Assembly (NCBI GenBank): GCA_900290245.1
Contig: OKRB01000098.1
Location: 8,935 to 49,175, forward strand
Direction: 5' to 3'
Length of the DNA: 40,241 nt
Source: Candidatus Sulfuritelmatomonas gaucii
GTDB lineage: Bacteria > Acidobacteriota > Terriglobia > Terriglobales > Acidobacteriaceae
Part shown: positions 1 through 7,139 of the stretch, in pieces
Numbering within the stretch: position 1 is the first letter of the stretch
Layout: each line of letters begins with the position of its first letter
The notes under the pieces: generated by a model
The model's database searches: none
Told to the model about the DNA's origin: nothing
What the model saw: the letters and a program-made list of their open reading frames with translations, nothing else
Translations under genes and position numbers: made by a program

Positions 1-1719
1 GTCGTATATCGGAAATGGAAGGCATATGAGCACACGCTTCCCGCCTGTATTCAGCCGGTGAATCTGGTCAGATAAGTCCGAGAGAAAGAGGCGGCGAATC
101 TCATCGAGAGAAACGGTGCGGACGCATTTTCCGTTCACAGATGGACAGATCGAGTTCTCACTATAGGCCCACCATGTGCTGAACCCGATAAACACTATGT
201 CGATATCGTCCATCGCGGCGCGCTCCATCACGAGACTGGAAAATGTGTCGCAATGGTATTCTTTCCGCGTATCATTCATGTGCTCAGCTGGCGGGCACGA
301 GTTCGCAACAGCAAAGACGGCGCCGCGGCCTTGCAACTCCCCGTTGTTATATAAGTGTTTGACCGCGGGATATAGCTGCTCGACGTGGGAGTCGCCCCAA
401 AACAGGATCTTCTTGGCTGCATTGGGTCCAATGTTGCAAAACTCAATATCGGCCAATCGGTGGGGATCTGTTTTCCAGTTTGAGCAGGCCTCTGGATAGT
501 CATGCCGCCGGCTGGAGTTTTCGAGAACAATCTGTCTTGTGGTGGCGTCATAACGCTGCGGCAGACCATTCGTTCTATAGATGATGAGTCCGAGGGCGAG
601 AGACGCGAGGCTTGCTGCAAGGCCCAAAGAGAAGACCTGGCGCCTAGAAAATGCTGAGCCGTGGCCGCGGAAGGGGCTCTCAACGAACTCAAAGGAGATA
701 AATGCCATGAAGACGGAGCTGGCGATGACGCAAACAGTGGCGGCTCTACCCAGATTGCCAAGGAGAAAGTATTGACTAAACACAATCAGCGGCCAATGCC
801 AAAGATAGAGAGAATACGAAATGACACCGATGAAAACGAGCGGAGGAAAGGTTAGAAGGGCGTTCGTCCATGTGGTGGTAGCTTGTTCACCGGCATAGAT
901 GATGAGCCAAGCGCCAAAGCAGGGGAGGAACGCGCTCGGGCCGGGAAAACGCGTCTGGCTGGTGAACAGGAAATCGGCGCACAGGATCAGCACGAGTCCG
1001 GCCGCTGCGAAGAGTTCGCGAACAGAGCGCATCTTGATTGGCGGCACAGCCTTCAAAGCGAGAAGAGAGCCCATGAGCAGCTCCCAAGCACGCGAGGAGA
1101 GCATGTAGAAAGCGACGGACGGATTGCGATAGGTTAGCCAGATGCTTAGAGCAAAAGAGAGGATGGCTATCACGAAGAGAAGCTGCGCCGCGCGCTGCTT
1201 TGCCCATCGCGTGAGCAAGAGTAGAAGAGCAGGAAAGAGAAGATAGAACTGTTCCTCGACAGCCAGGGACCAGGTGTGCAAGAGAGCTTGAAAGTCAGAG
1301 ATATTGGTGAAATAGCCGCCCGTCGCAGAATGGTGGAGGAAAAAGAAGTTACTGAGGAAGCATGTCGTGGCAACCATGGCCTGGGCAAAGGTCAGGAAAT
1401 CTTCAGGAGCGAATACGATCGCCGCGATGAACGTGCAAACGAAGAGGAGAAAGAAGAGCGCGGGAAAGATGCGGCGTACTCTTCGTTCATAAAACGATAT
1501 AAATGAGAACCGTTCCGACGAGATATCTTTGGCGATGATGGAAGTAATGAGATAGCCGGAGATCACGAAAAAGACATCGACACCGACAAATCCGCCGGAA
1601 ACCCCCGGGACTTTCGCGTGAAAGAACAAGACCGATAAAACGGCGACGGCGCGCAGACCGTCGATGTCTGGACGGTATTGGCTGGAGCGGGCGAGCGTGG
1701 ATTGGAACGTGAAACGCAT
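1..1719 (-). CDS. O-acyltransferase, acyltransferase-3 / SGNH fusion (OafA-like), 3' end cut by window
   Basis: The frame is open from an ATG at 1719 to the window edge, giving 573 residues with no stop reached. The N-terminus reads YRPDIDGLRAVAVLSVLFF, H34, then GGFVGVDVFFVISGYLITS and a YERRVRRIFPA block near residue 77. This is the typical start of the acyltransferase-3 membrane family, with its conserved histidine and arginines. Many hydrophobic segments follow to about residue 370. A periplasmic SGNH-type domain then shows ILFWGDSH (G442-D443-S444-H445), the nucleophile block. The catalytic Asp/His block would lie beyond the edge. Family members transfer acetyl or other acyl groups from the cytoplasm to exported polysaccharide, peptidoglycan or LPS; the substrate here is unknown. 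The gene follows ftsI after a 250-bp gap, so it may have its own promoter. Confidence 0.9.
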   Translation of the reverse strand, partial: MRFTFQSTLARSSQYRPDIDGLRAVAVLSVLFFHAKVPGVSGGFVGVDVFFVISGYLITSIIAKDISSERFSFISFYERRVRRIFPALFFLLFVCTFIAAIVFAPEDFLTFAQAMVATTCFLSNFFFLHHSATGGYFTNISDFQALLHTWSLAVEEQFYLLFPALLLLLTRWAKQRAAQLLFVIAILSFALSIWLTYRNPSVAFYMLSSRAWELLMGSLLALKAVPPIKMRSVRELFAAAGLVLILCADFLFTSQTRFPGPSAFLPCFGAWLIIYAGEQATTTWTNALLTFPPLVFIGVISYSLYLWHWPLIVFSQYFLLGNLGRAATVCVIASSVFMAFISFEFVESPFRGHGSAFSRRQVFSLGLAASLASLALGLIIYRTNGLPQRYDATTRQIVLENSSRRHDYPEACSNWKTDPHRLADIEFCNIGPNAAKKILFWGDSHVEQLYPAVKHLYNNGELQGRGAVFAVANSCPPAEHMNDTRKEYHCDTFSSLVMERAAMDDIDIVFIGFSTWWAYSENSICPSVNGKCVRTVSLDEIRRLFLSDLSDQIHRLNTGGKRVLICLPFPIYD

Positions 1720-1969
1720 GGCGTGTTCGCTAAAGCCTGGCCGAATTGGTGAAAGTTCATCTCCGCAGTTCCAACGGTACGGAATAAATCCGAAGAAAGA
1801 GACTCATAAGATTCGACGACAATGTCGCAGGGGTAACACAGAACCAACCGGGTATTTTTTCGGCACGGCGACATTGCCTAGAAGCCCGTGGTTTCGGCTG
1901 TCCGGTGTTTCCAATGATTTTTCGATCATACAATCGCACGTGCCGGGCGCGAAAGAAGGGGAAGGGATT

Positions 1970-4294
1970 CTATCGTTCGCAGCGGACGACGATTTTGGTG
2001 CCGGGGGAAACCATGGAGCCAGGAGCGGGAGCCTGCTGGCGCGCGGTGCCGTCACCTGCGATTTCCACTTGAAGCCCGGCGATGCCGGCTTGCTCAATCA
2101 CTTCGCGCACCGGGAGGCCGATGAGGGTCGGGACGCGCAGTTGATTTCCAGCAGCGATCACAACGGCGTTGGCCGCAGGCGGATCTGCACCGGGCGGCTC
2201 AGAGGAGTGGGGGAGGGCATTGGGGGAGGGAACTGGAGAAGCGCCGGCTTTGGAATTTGCAGCAGGAGCGGCAGCTTGCGATGGAGGCGCGGATGGCGTC
2301 GGCGCGGGCACTGCCGGCGCTGCGCGCAGCGGATCATCGCTGGGCAGATCGTTAGCGGCCTGGTAGAGAGCCTGGATGTCTTCGTCCGGAGTTGACGCGT
2401 CGTCTTCAGTGACCGATTCCTGTTTTGTGGAGGCCGTAGTCGCAGGCCGAACATCGATGTCGTGCGGAACGCCGAGATACTCAAGCACCTCCTGCGCCAC
2501 TTCCGCAAACACGGGCGCGGAAACCGCAGTGCCGTAATAATCGCCGTGAGGCGAATCGATGACAACAGCGATGGAGACAACCGGATTGTTGACCGGCGCA
2601 AAGCCCACGAACGAGGCGATGTGCATGGTCTTGGAATAGAGATGCGTGACGGGGTCGATTTTTTGCGCGGTACCTGTTTTGCCGGCGGAGGAATAGCCGT
2701 CGAGTTGCGCCGGCTTTCCGGTGCCGTAGAGCACCACGCCTTCCATCATCTTGCGCATTTGGGCGGCAGCCAGTTCACTGATCACCCGATGCGCGCCGGG
2801 CGGCAGAGGATTGGGGACTTCCTCATCCGGCTTGAAGGGCGATGGATGCAGCACCGCTGAAACCTGCTTCACCTGGGGCTGGTCAGCCGCCGGAGCAGGA
2901 ATCGGATCTTGCGGAGTTGAGCCATCCTGGCCCGGCGTGAGGATATGCGGAGGAAGATATGTGCCGCCATTGGCGATGGTGGAGGCCAGCGATACCAATT
3001 GCAGCGGAGTGACGGCTTCTTCCTGACCGATGGCGACGTAACCGATGGACGCCGGCTGCCAGTACTTGACGGGGCGCAGCAGCCCGCGCGTTTCACCGGG
3101 CAGTTCAATGCCGGTCCGCTGGCCAAAGCCGAAAGCGCGAATGTAGTTGTAGAGGCGATCGGGTCCGAGCTTCATCGCCAGCTTGATCACACCCACGTCG
3201 CTGGAGCGGGCAAGAGCGGTGGCCACGGAGACGGTGCCGATGCCGCGATCGCTCTTGTCGTCATGGATCACCCGGCCGAAGAGATTGATCTGGCCGCCCT
3301 GGCAGTCGATCATGTCGTCGGGCGTGGCCACTTTCGCATCCATCGCCGCTGCATAGGTCACCAGCTTGAATGTGGAACCGGGCTCGTAAACGTCACTCAC
3401 CGCGTGATCGCGCAAGAGCGCAGGATTGGTGTGGCGAAACTGGTTGGGATTGAAAGTGGGGCGAATCGCCAGCGCGAGAATCTGGCCGGTGTGCGGGTCC
3501 TGCACAACAACAGTGCCGCTGAGCGCCTGGGTCTTCTCCATGGCGTGATCGAGCGCGCGCTCGGCCATGAACTGAATATTCTCGTCGATGGTGAGCTTGA
3601 GGTTGCGGCCAGGTTGCGGATCGCGCTCGCTTGATCCCAGAACTTTGCGGCGCGCGTCCATAGCCGCATACATCAGCCCGGGGCGGCCGTGGAGTTCGCC
3701 GTCGAACTTTTCTTCAAGACCTCCCAGTCCGTCGTCGTCGACACCCACGTAGCCCAGCGCCTGTGCGGCAAGCTGGTTGTCAGGGTAGAAGCGCTGAAAC
3801 TCTTTTTGGAAGTAGATGCCCTTCATGTTGAGGGCCCTGACTGCGGTTGCAACCCTGGGGCTCACGCGGCGCGCGATCCAGGCGAAGTTGCGGCCGCCAT
3901 TGAGACGCGTTGCAATTTCATTCGGCGTCGTGAGCGCATCTTCGGGATCGATGTGGACGATTGCCGCAAGCGTGCGTGCCGCGGCCTGCTTGTCGTCGAT
4001 CTGGCTGGGATCGGCGTAGATGGAGTCAACGAGCACGGTCATGGCCAGCTCGAGCATGTTGCGGTCATAGAGGACGCCGCGGCGCGGAGCTACTTCGAAG
4101 GTCCGCTCCTGCTGCTTTGCGGCGCGCTCCACGAAGTTTTGATGACGCACGATCTGAAGCCAGAACAGGCGGCCCGATATGGCGCATGCCCAGATGAAGA
4201 AGAAGATGCAGACGACGAAGAATCGCGAGCGCCTGAAGGGAACGGACCGCGGGGTGGTGCCACGGCTGCGGATGGGTTGGACGGCGGCGGACAT
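1970..4294 (-). CDS. ftsI: Peptidoglycan D,D-transpeptidase FtsI / class B penicillin-binding protein with PASTA tail
   Basis: 774 residues. A cytoplasmic Arg-rich N-terminus and one membrane helix (about 24-45) are followed by the PBP dimerisation domain and the transpeptidase domain. The active-site motifs are S307-T-F-K310 (in EPGSTFKLVT), S364-S-D366 and K539-T-G541 (in AGKTGTAQK). The second motif is SSD where SxN is usual. A Pro/Ala/Ser-rich linker (about 640-705) leads to one PASTA domain at the C-terminus (LRVPTLIGLPVREVIEQAG onward), which in other proteins binds muropeptide or beta-lactam. The role is septal peptidoglycan cross-linking at the outer face of the inner membrane. The ATG at 4294 has no close Shine-Dalgarno; the nearest AGGAG (4308-4312) lies inside a CTAG heptad array 13 nt upstream. 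The gene is last in mraZ-rsmH-ftsL-ftsI. Confidence 0.95.
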   Translation of the reverse strand: MSAAVQPIRSRGTTPRSVPFRRSRFFVVCIFFFIWACAISGRLFWLQIVRHQNFVERAAKQQERTFEVAPRRGVLYDRNMLELAMTVLVDSIYADPSQIDDKQAAARTLAAIVHIDPEDALTTPNEIATRLNGGRNFAWIARRVSPRVATAVRALNMKGIYFQKEFQRFYPDNQLAAQALGYVGVDDDGLGGLEEKFDGELHGRPGLMYAAMDARRKVLGSSERDPQPGRNLKLTIDENIQFMAERALDHAMEKTQALSGTVVVQDPHTGQILALAIRPTFNPNQFRHTNPALLRDHAVSDVYEPGSTFKLVTYAAAMDAKVATPDDMIDCQGGQINLFGRVIHDDKSDRGIGTVSVATALARSSDVGVIKLAMKLGPDRLYNYIRAFGFGQRTGIELPGETRGLLRPVKYWQPASIGYVAIGQEEAVTPLQLVSLASTIANGGTYLPPHILTPGQDGSTPQDPIPAPAADQPQVKQVSAVLHPSPFKPDEEVPNPLPPGAHRVISELAAAQMRKMMEGVVLYGTGKPAQLDGYSSAGKTGTAQKIDPVTHLYSKTMHIASFVGFAPVNNPVVSIAVVIDSPHGDYYGTAVSAPVFAEVAQEVLEYLGVPHDIDVRPATTASTKQESVTEDDASTPDEDIQALYQAANDLPSDDPLRAAPAVPAPTPSAPPSQAAAPAANSKAGASPVPSPNALPHSSEPPGADPPAANAVVIAAGNQLRVPTLIGLPVREVIEQAGIAGLQVEIAGDGTARQQAPAPGSMVSPGTKIVVRCER

Positions 4295-4303
4295 TTTCAG
4301 CGA

Positions 4304-4331
4304 CTAGCTCCTAGCTTCTAGCCTCTAGCTG
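4304..4331. repeat. CTAGCTN heptad array a1 (upstream of ftsI)
   Basis: Four consecutive 7-bp units on the + strand (CTAGCTC, CTAGCTT, CTAGCCT and CTAGCTG). The array ends 9 nt before the ftsI ATG in transcription direction. It is the reverse complement partner of array a2 (4421-4448), with an 89-bp spacer, so the ftsL-ftsI mRNA could fold the two together. Confidence 0.9.
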
Positions 4332-4420
4332 CATTCCCGTCATGCACACTTTCTGTGGTTCCTCGGTGCGCCTTGCTTCCTGCCAGATTCCTTCCATCGC
4401 AGCGCTCGTCAGCCTCATTT

Positions 4421-4448
4421 AGCTAGGAGCTAGAAGCTAGCAGCTTGC
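4421..4448. repeat. CTAGCTN heptad array a2 (just after ftsL stop)
   Basis: On the + strand three units AGCTAGN followed by a degenerate AGCTTGC, so on the gene strand it reads as CTAGCTN. It begins within 3 nt of the ftsL stop codon (4451-4453). Inverted relative to a1. Confidence 0.9.
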
Positions 4449-4450
4449 TT

Positions 4451-4948
4451 TTATCGCGCCTGTGGAACAGCCTGCGCCAGCGTGGGGGAGCCGGAATCAG
4501 GACGGTCGCTGGGATAAACCACCTGGCCGGCCTGCGGCTCGGCGAGGCCATACTGGTGCGCCATTTGATCGATACGTGCCGGCTGCGTGAGCTGGGCCTC
4601 GCTCAGATGCAATTGGCGATTGTCTTCGCGCAGCTGATCGAGTATCTGCTTCTCGGTCTCCACGCGGTAGCTGGTTTCAATCGCGGAGAAGTGCTGCAGG
4701 CCATAGACCATGATGAGCGAAAACAGCACGGTGGCCGCGGCCGCAAAGACGCGCATTTCCCGCACGCGCACCGGGTCTGAAGCCTTGACGATGCGGGTGT
4801 TGTCAAAATGCTTGGCAAAGAAGAACTCCGGCGTGCGCACGCGACGGCGGCGCTGGGCCTGCTGCGCCATCAATTCTGCATTTCGTTCAGCGATCCGCGC
4901 GCCCCAGTTGCGTCCGGATTCAAAATAGGTTGTTGCACATGCCGCCAT
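4451..4948 (-). CDS. ftsL: FtsL-like cell division protein
   Basis: 165 residues with the FtsL layout: a basic cytoplasmic N-terminus (RRRRVR near 33-38), one membrane helix at about 66-88 and a short extracytoplasmic coiled coil (about 89-125, rich in E, Q, L and R). FtsL proteins diverge strongly in sequence, so the call rests on this layout and on position between rsmH and ftsI. In the division machine FtsL bridges FtsB/FtsQ and helps activate FtsWI. The ATG at 4948 is preceded by GGAGGA with a 6-nt spacer, the best ribosome site in this cluster. Inverted CTAGCTN arrays lie on both sides: one begins 18 nt upstream of the start and another starts within a few bases of the stop. The C-terminus is Ala/Gln/Pro-rich. 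Confidence 0.85.
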   Translation of the reverse strand: MAACATTYFESGRNWGARIAERNAELMAQQAQRRRRVRTPEFFFAKHFDNTRIVKASDPVRVREMRVFAAAATVLFSLIMVYGLQHFSAIETSYRVETEKQILDQLREDNRQLHLSEAQLTQPARIDQMAHQYGLAEPQAGQVVYPSDRPDSGSPTLAQAVPQAR

Positions 4949-4966
4949 GTTCGTTCCTCCGAGCCG

Positions 4967-4994
4967 CTAGCTTCTAGCTCCTAGCCTCTAGCTC
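4967..4994. repeat. CTAGCTN heptad array a3 (upstream of ftsL)
   Basis: Four 7-bp units on the + strand (CTAGCTT, CTAGCTC, CTAGCCT, CTAGCTC). It lies 18 nt before the ftsL ATG, just upstream of its GGAGGA site, and is inverted relative to a4 across an 82-bp spacer. Confidence 0.9.
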
Positions 4995-5076
4995 AATCCT
5001 TCTCAACTTTGTTCCTAATCCAACCCCAAAATCGTGTCTCTCGCGAGCCCGGTTCTTTTGCTCTTCCCAAGCTGGC

Positions 5077-5104
5077 AGCTAGTAGCTAGAAGCTAGTAGC
5101 TATT
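5077..5104. repeat. CTAGCTN heptad array a4 (overlaps the 3' end of rsmH)
   Basis: Three AGCTAGN units plus a degenerate AGCTATT on the + strand. The rsmH TAG stop (5086-5088) is one of the CTAG cores, so the array reaches into the coding region by about 16 nt. Inverted partner of a3. Confidence 0.9.
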
Positions 5105-5991
5105 CTTTCCACCGCTCTCAGCTTCGCACTGCGTGAGCGCGGGTTACGGTTGATCTCTTCTTCGCCGGCGGTCACTGGTTTTCTGGTCAAGCTCTTCCAG
5201 ATCCCCTGCCGTACGCCTTCCCGGAAACTGTCCTTTGCGATGCGATCTTCGAGACTATGAAAGCAAATCACTACGAGCCTGCCCGAGGGCTTAAGCAAAC
5301 TTGGTGCGGCCTCAAGCAACGCCCGGATTTCGTCCAATTCCCGATTCACAAAAATTCGAAGCGCTTGAAAGGTCCTGGTTGCCGGATGAAGGTGTTTCAT
5401 TGGCGGGACGGCTGAGGCTACGATCCTCGCTAACTGCACCGTGGATGTAACCGGCCGCCCCCGCACAATGGCTCTGGCGACTGTCCGCGACCTCCTTTCC
5501 TCACCGTATTCGTAAATGAGATTTGCCAGCTCCCGCTCGCTCATCTCATTCACCACTTGATAGGCGGTCACCCCGGAACGCGTGTCCATTCTCATGTCCA
5601 ACTGGGCATCCGCCTGAAAACTGAATCCTCTGTGCGCCTCATCGAATTGCAGGCTGCTCACGCCAAAGTCGGCGAGCAATCCATCCACTGAGGCCGGCTT
5701 CACGTGCTCGGCGATTCGACTGAACGCCTCGCCGAAAAACTCCACTTGCGGCGTCTGGCCCCCTAACTCCTCGCCAACTGCTGCCAGCCGCGCTTTCGCC
5801 AGCTCCAGCGCCGCGGGATCGCGATCAAATCCAATCAACCGCCCCGCCGGTCCCAGGCGTCGCACAATGCCTTCGGCATGGCCCGCAAGTCCAAGCGTGC
5901 AGTCGACGTAAGTCCCGCCCGGCCGCACGCCGAGAAAATCCATCGCGACTTCAAAAAGAACAGGCACATGGCGTCGTTGCGGCTGCGTCAT
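5086..5991 (-). CDS. rsmH: 16S rRNA m4C1402 methyltransferase RsmH (MraW)
   Basis: 301 residues, normal for the family. The start HVPVLFEVAMDFL is followed by the SAM-binding loop YVDCTLGLAGHAEGI and by IGFDRDPAAL. Then come VDGLLADFGVSSLQFD, GFSFQADAQLDMRMD, the VNEMSERELANLIYEYGEE block and the C-terminal VICFHSLEDRI and NPRSRSAKLRAVERI motifs, all conserved in RsmH. The enzyme N4-methylates C1402 in the decoding centre of 16S rRNA, using S-adenosylmethionine. It starts 18 nt after the mraZ stop, so the two are almost certainly co-transcribed. The TAG stop codon (5088-5086) and the last codons (A-T-S-F) lie inside a CTAG heptad array, so the repeat now forms the end of the protein. Confidence 0.97.
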   Translation of the reverse strand: MTQPQRRHVPVLFEVAMDFLGVRPGGTYVDCTLGLAGHAEGIVRRLGPAGRLIGFDRDPAALELAKARLAAVGEELGGQTPQVEFFGEAFSRIAEHVKPASVDGLLADFGVSSLQFDEAHRGFSFQADAQLDMRMDTRSGVTAYQVVNEMSERELANLIYEYGEERRSRTVARAIVRGRPVTSTVQLARIVASAVPPMKHLHPATRTFQALRIFVNRELDEIRALLEAAPSLLKPSGRLVVICFHSLEDRIAKDSFREGVRQGIWKSLTRKPVTAGEEEINRNPRSRSAKLRAVERIATSF

Positions 5992-6009
5992 GCGCGCCCC
6001 CTGGGGGGC

Positions 6010-6465
6010 TTAAGCTTCGCTCTCCGCGGAGAGAATTGCATCGACCGCCTCGAGATCGTCCTTCGTGGGAACCTTGACCGCGAGATCTTGTTCAAACAGC
6101 GCTCGGTTTACCACCTCGAGATGCGTAATCCTGCCTATCACCGCAAGGTCGCCCTCCAGCTTCGTCTTGGAACGCAGGATCTGCGACAGCACAAACCGCC
6201 CTTGGGCGTCCATCTTCACTTCCTGGCCGTGATAGCCAGTCATATCGAGGTATTTCTTGACTGCAACGTTCCCGACACTGTGTTTCTTCAGTCGCGCCTC
6301 AATCTTTTTCCACTCGTCAAGCGGCCAAATCTGGGCGCGCACGCCATCCTCGGTCGTTACATAGAGGTCGGTAATGTTCGCGGCATCCAGCAACTGCTTG
6401 AAGGGAACCGGCAGCTTAAGCCGCCCGCTCTCCTCGACCTTTGCCGGATGATTGCCGCGAAACAT
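6010..6465 (-). CDS. mraZ: Transcriptional regulator MraZ
   Basis: 151 residues with two SpoVT/AbrB-like half repeats. The first opens MFRGNHPAKVEESGRLKLP; the second contains YHGQEVKMDAQGRFVLSQIL. These match the two DxxGR-type loops of MraZ, although the first has ESGR where D-x-K-G-R is common. MraZ is a ring-shaped DNA-binding protein that represses or tunes its own division and cell wall operon. It is the first gene of mraZ-rsmH-ftsL-ftsI here. The 210-nt region upstream has a plausible promoter (6684-6712) but none of the closely spaced GTGGG/TGGGN repeats described as MraZ boxes in other bacteria, so autoregulation cannot be read from the sequence. Confidence 0.95.
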   Translation of the reverse strand: MFRGNHPAKVEESGRLKLPVPFKQLLDAANITDLYVTTEDGVRAQIWPLDEWKKIEARLKKHSVGNVAVKKYLDMTGYHGQEVKMDAQGRFVLSQILRSKTKLEGDLAVIGRITHLEVVNRALFEQDLAVKVPTKDDLEAVDAILSAESEA

Positions 6466-6683
6466 TTGCTTGCCTCAAACTCTTTCTGCCGGTAAGATTG
6501 CCCAGTTGCGGACCGGCCAGTCTTCCGGTGAGCCCATCGTTCAGGGTTAGCCAGGCTGATTCCCCAGCGGGCCTCAAGCCCTTAAAGCGGTTGAAAAAGA
6601 AGAAAACGGAGTAAACTCAGGATGAAAACGGGCCGATAGATTCCAAGGAACTCCATGCAGCTCCAATTTCTTCCATCCGGTCG

Positions 6684-6712
6684 ATAGTATCCCCGATCTG
6701 CATCCTCGCCAA
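6684..6712 (-). promoter_or_regulatory. Candidate promoter for mraZ
   Basis: On the minus strand TTGGCG (6712-6707) and TACTAT (6689-6684) are separated by 17 bp. Each hexamer matches the sigma-70 consensus at about four of six positions. Transcription from here would give a leader of roughly 210 nt before the mraZ ATG. Chance matches of this quality are common, so this is only a candidate. Confidence 0.3.
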
Positions 6713-6916
6713 GCGAAAAAACGGTGGAAACTGAAGAAAAATCAGGCAATTCAGATTAAATCCGACTAATTGATGATGATTTTTCAAGCACCACAAGATG
6801 TGGTGTTTACTGCTCTGATTCCCCCGCTGGACAGCTCCGTCCGCCTGTGATAAGGGAATAAAAGGCGAAAATACCTTACGTTGAGCCATCGCTTCCGGCG
6901 AAATTCCCTAAAAAAC

Positions 6917-7018
6917 TCCTGAGCTCTTTTTCCCTCGCATTACGCATACCCAGACAAAGCAGAATTCATGGCCAAAGGACCGCTTCCCTTGTGCGACCGT
7001 CACGGGCTTCCGGTCTGG
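6917..7018. repeat. 102-bp direct repeat, copy A
   Basis: It aligns without gaps to 9408-9509; I count 21 mismatches in 102 (about 79% identity). The ends are best conserved: TCCTGAGCTCTTTT at the left and GACCGTCACGGGCTTCCGGT near the right. The core ACAAAGCAGAATT is also shared. Each copy lies upstream of a + strand gene for an exported protein. Confidence 0.85.
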
Positions 7019-7139
7019 CGTTGGTTCTCAGTCGGGTTCTCAGATGATTCCCTGCTCGCAATGCTGATCGGGGCCGCGAAGTCATTCTGACGATCCAGGG
7101 GTCAACTTCCCTCATCTCACTTGGCTCGATGGAGGTTCT

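Larger units (their letters stand above)
6466..7139. other. Divergent intergenic region mraZ / NHL lipoprotein
   Basis: This 674-bp stretch is more AT-rich than its surroundings. I see no convincing gene: the 90-codon open frame at 6617-6889 (-) has no recognisable features. It holds the candidate mraZ promoter, a perfect hairpin CACCACA-AGA-TGTGGTG near 6789-6805 (possible operator), and 102-bp direct repeat copy A (6917-7018). The last 8 bases before the next gene carry GGAGG, the ribosome site of the 7140 gene. Confidence 0.7.

Noticed and set aside
4304..5104. CTAG arrays as a CRISPR
   Set aside because: Units are 7 bp with no unique spacers of similar length and no cas genes.
6466..6600. 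TGGG motifs upstream of mraZ as MraZ binding boxes
   Set aside because: TGGG occurs three times but at about 30-bp spacing, not the roughly 10-bp spacing described for MraZ boxes.
6617..6889. 90-codon open frame upstream of mraZ
   Set aside because: No recognisable motif or good ribosome site, and it lies where the mraZ promoter and leader are expected.
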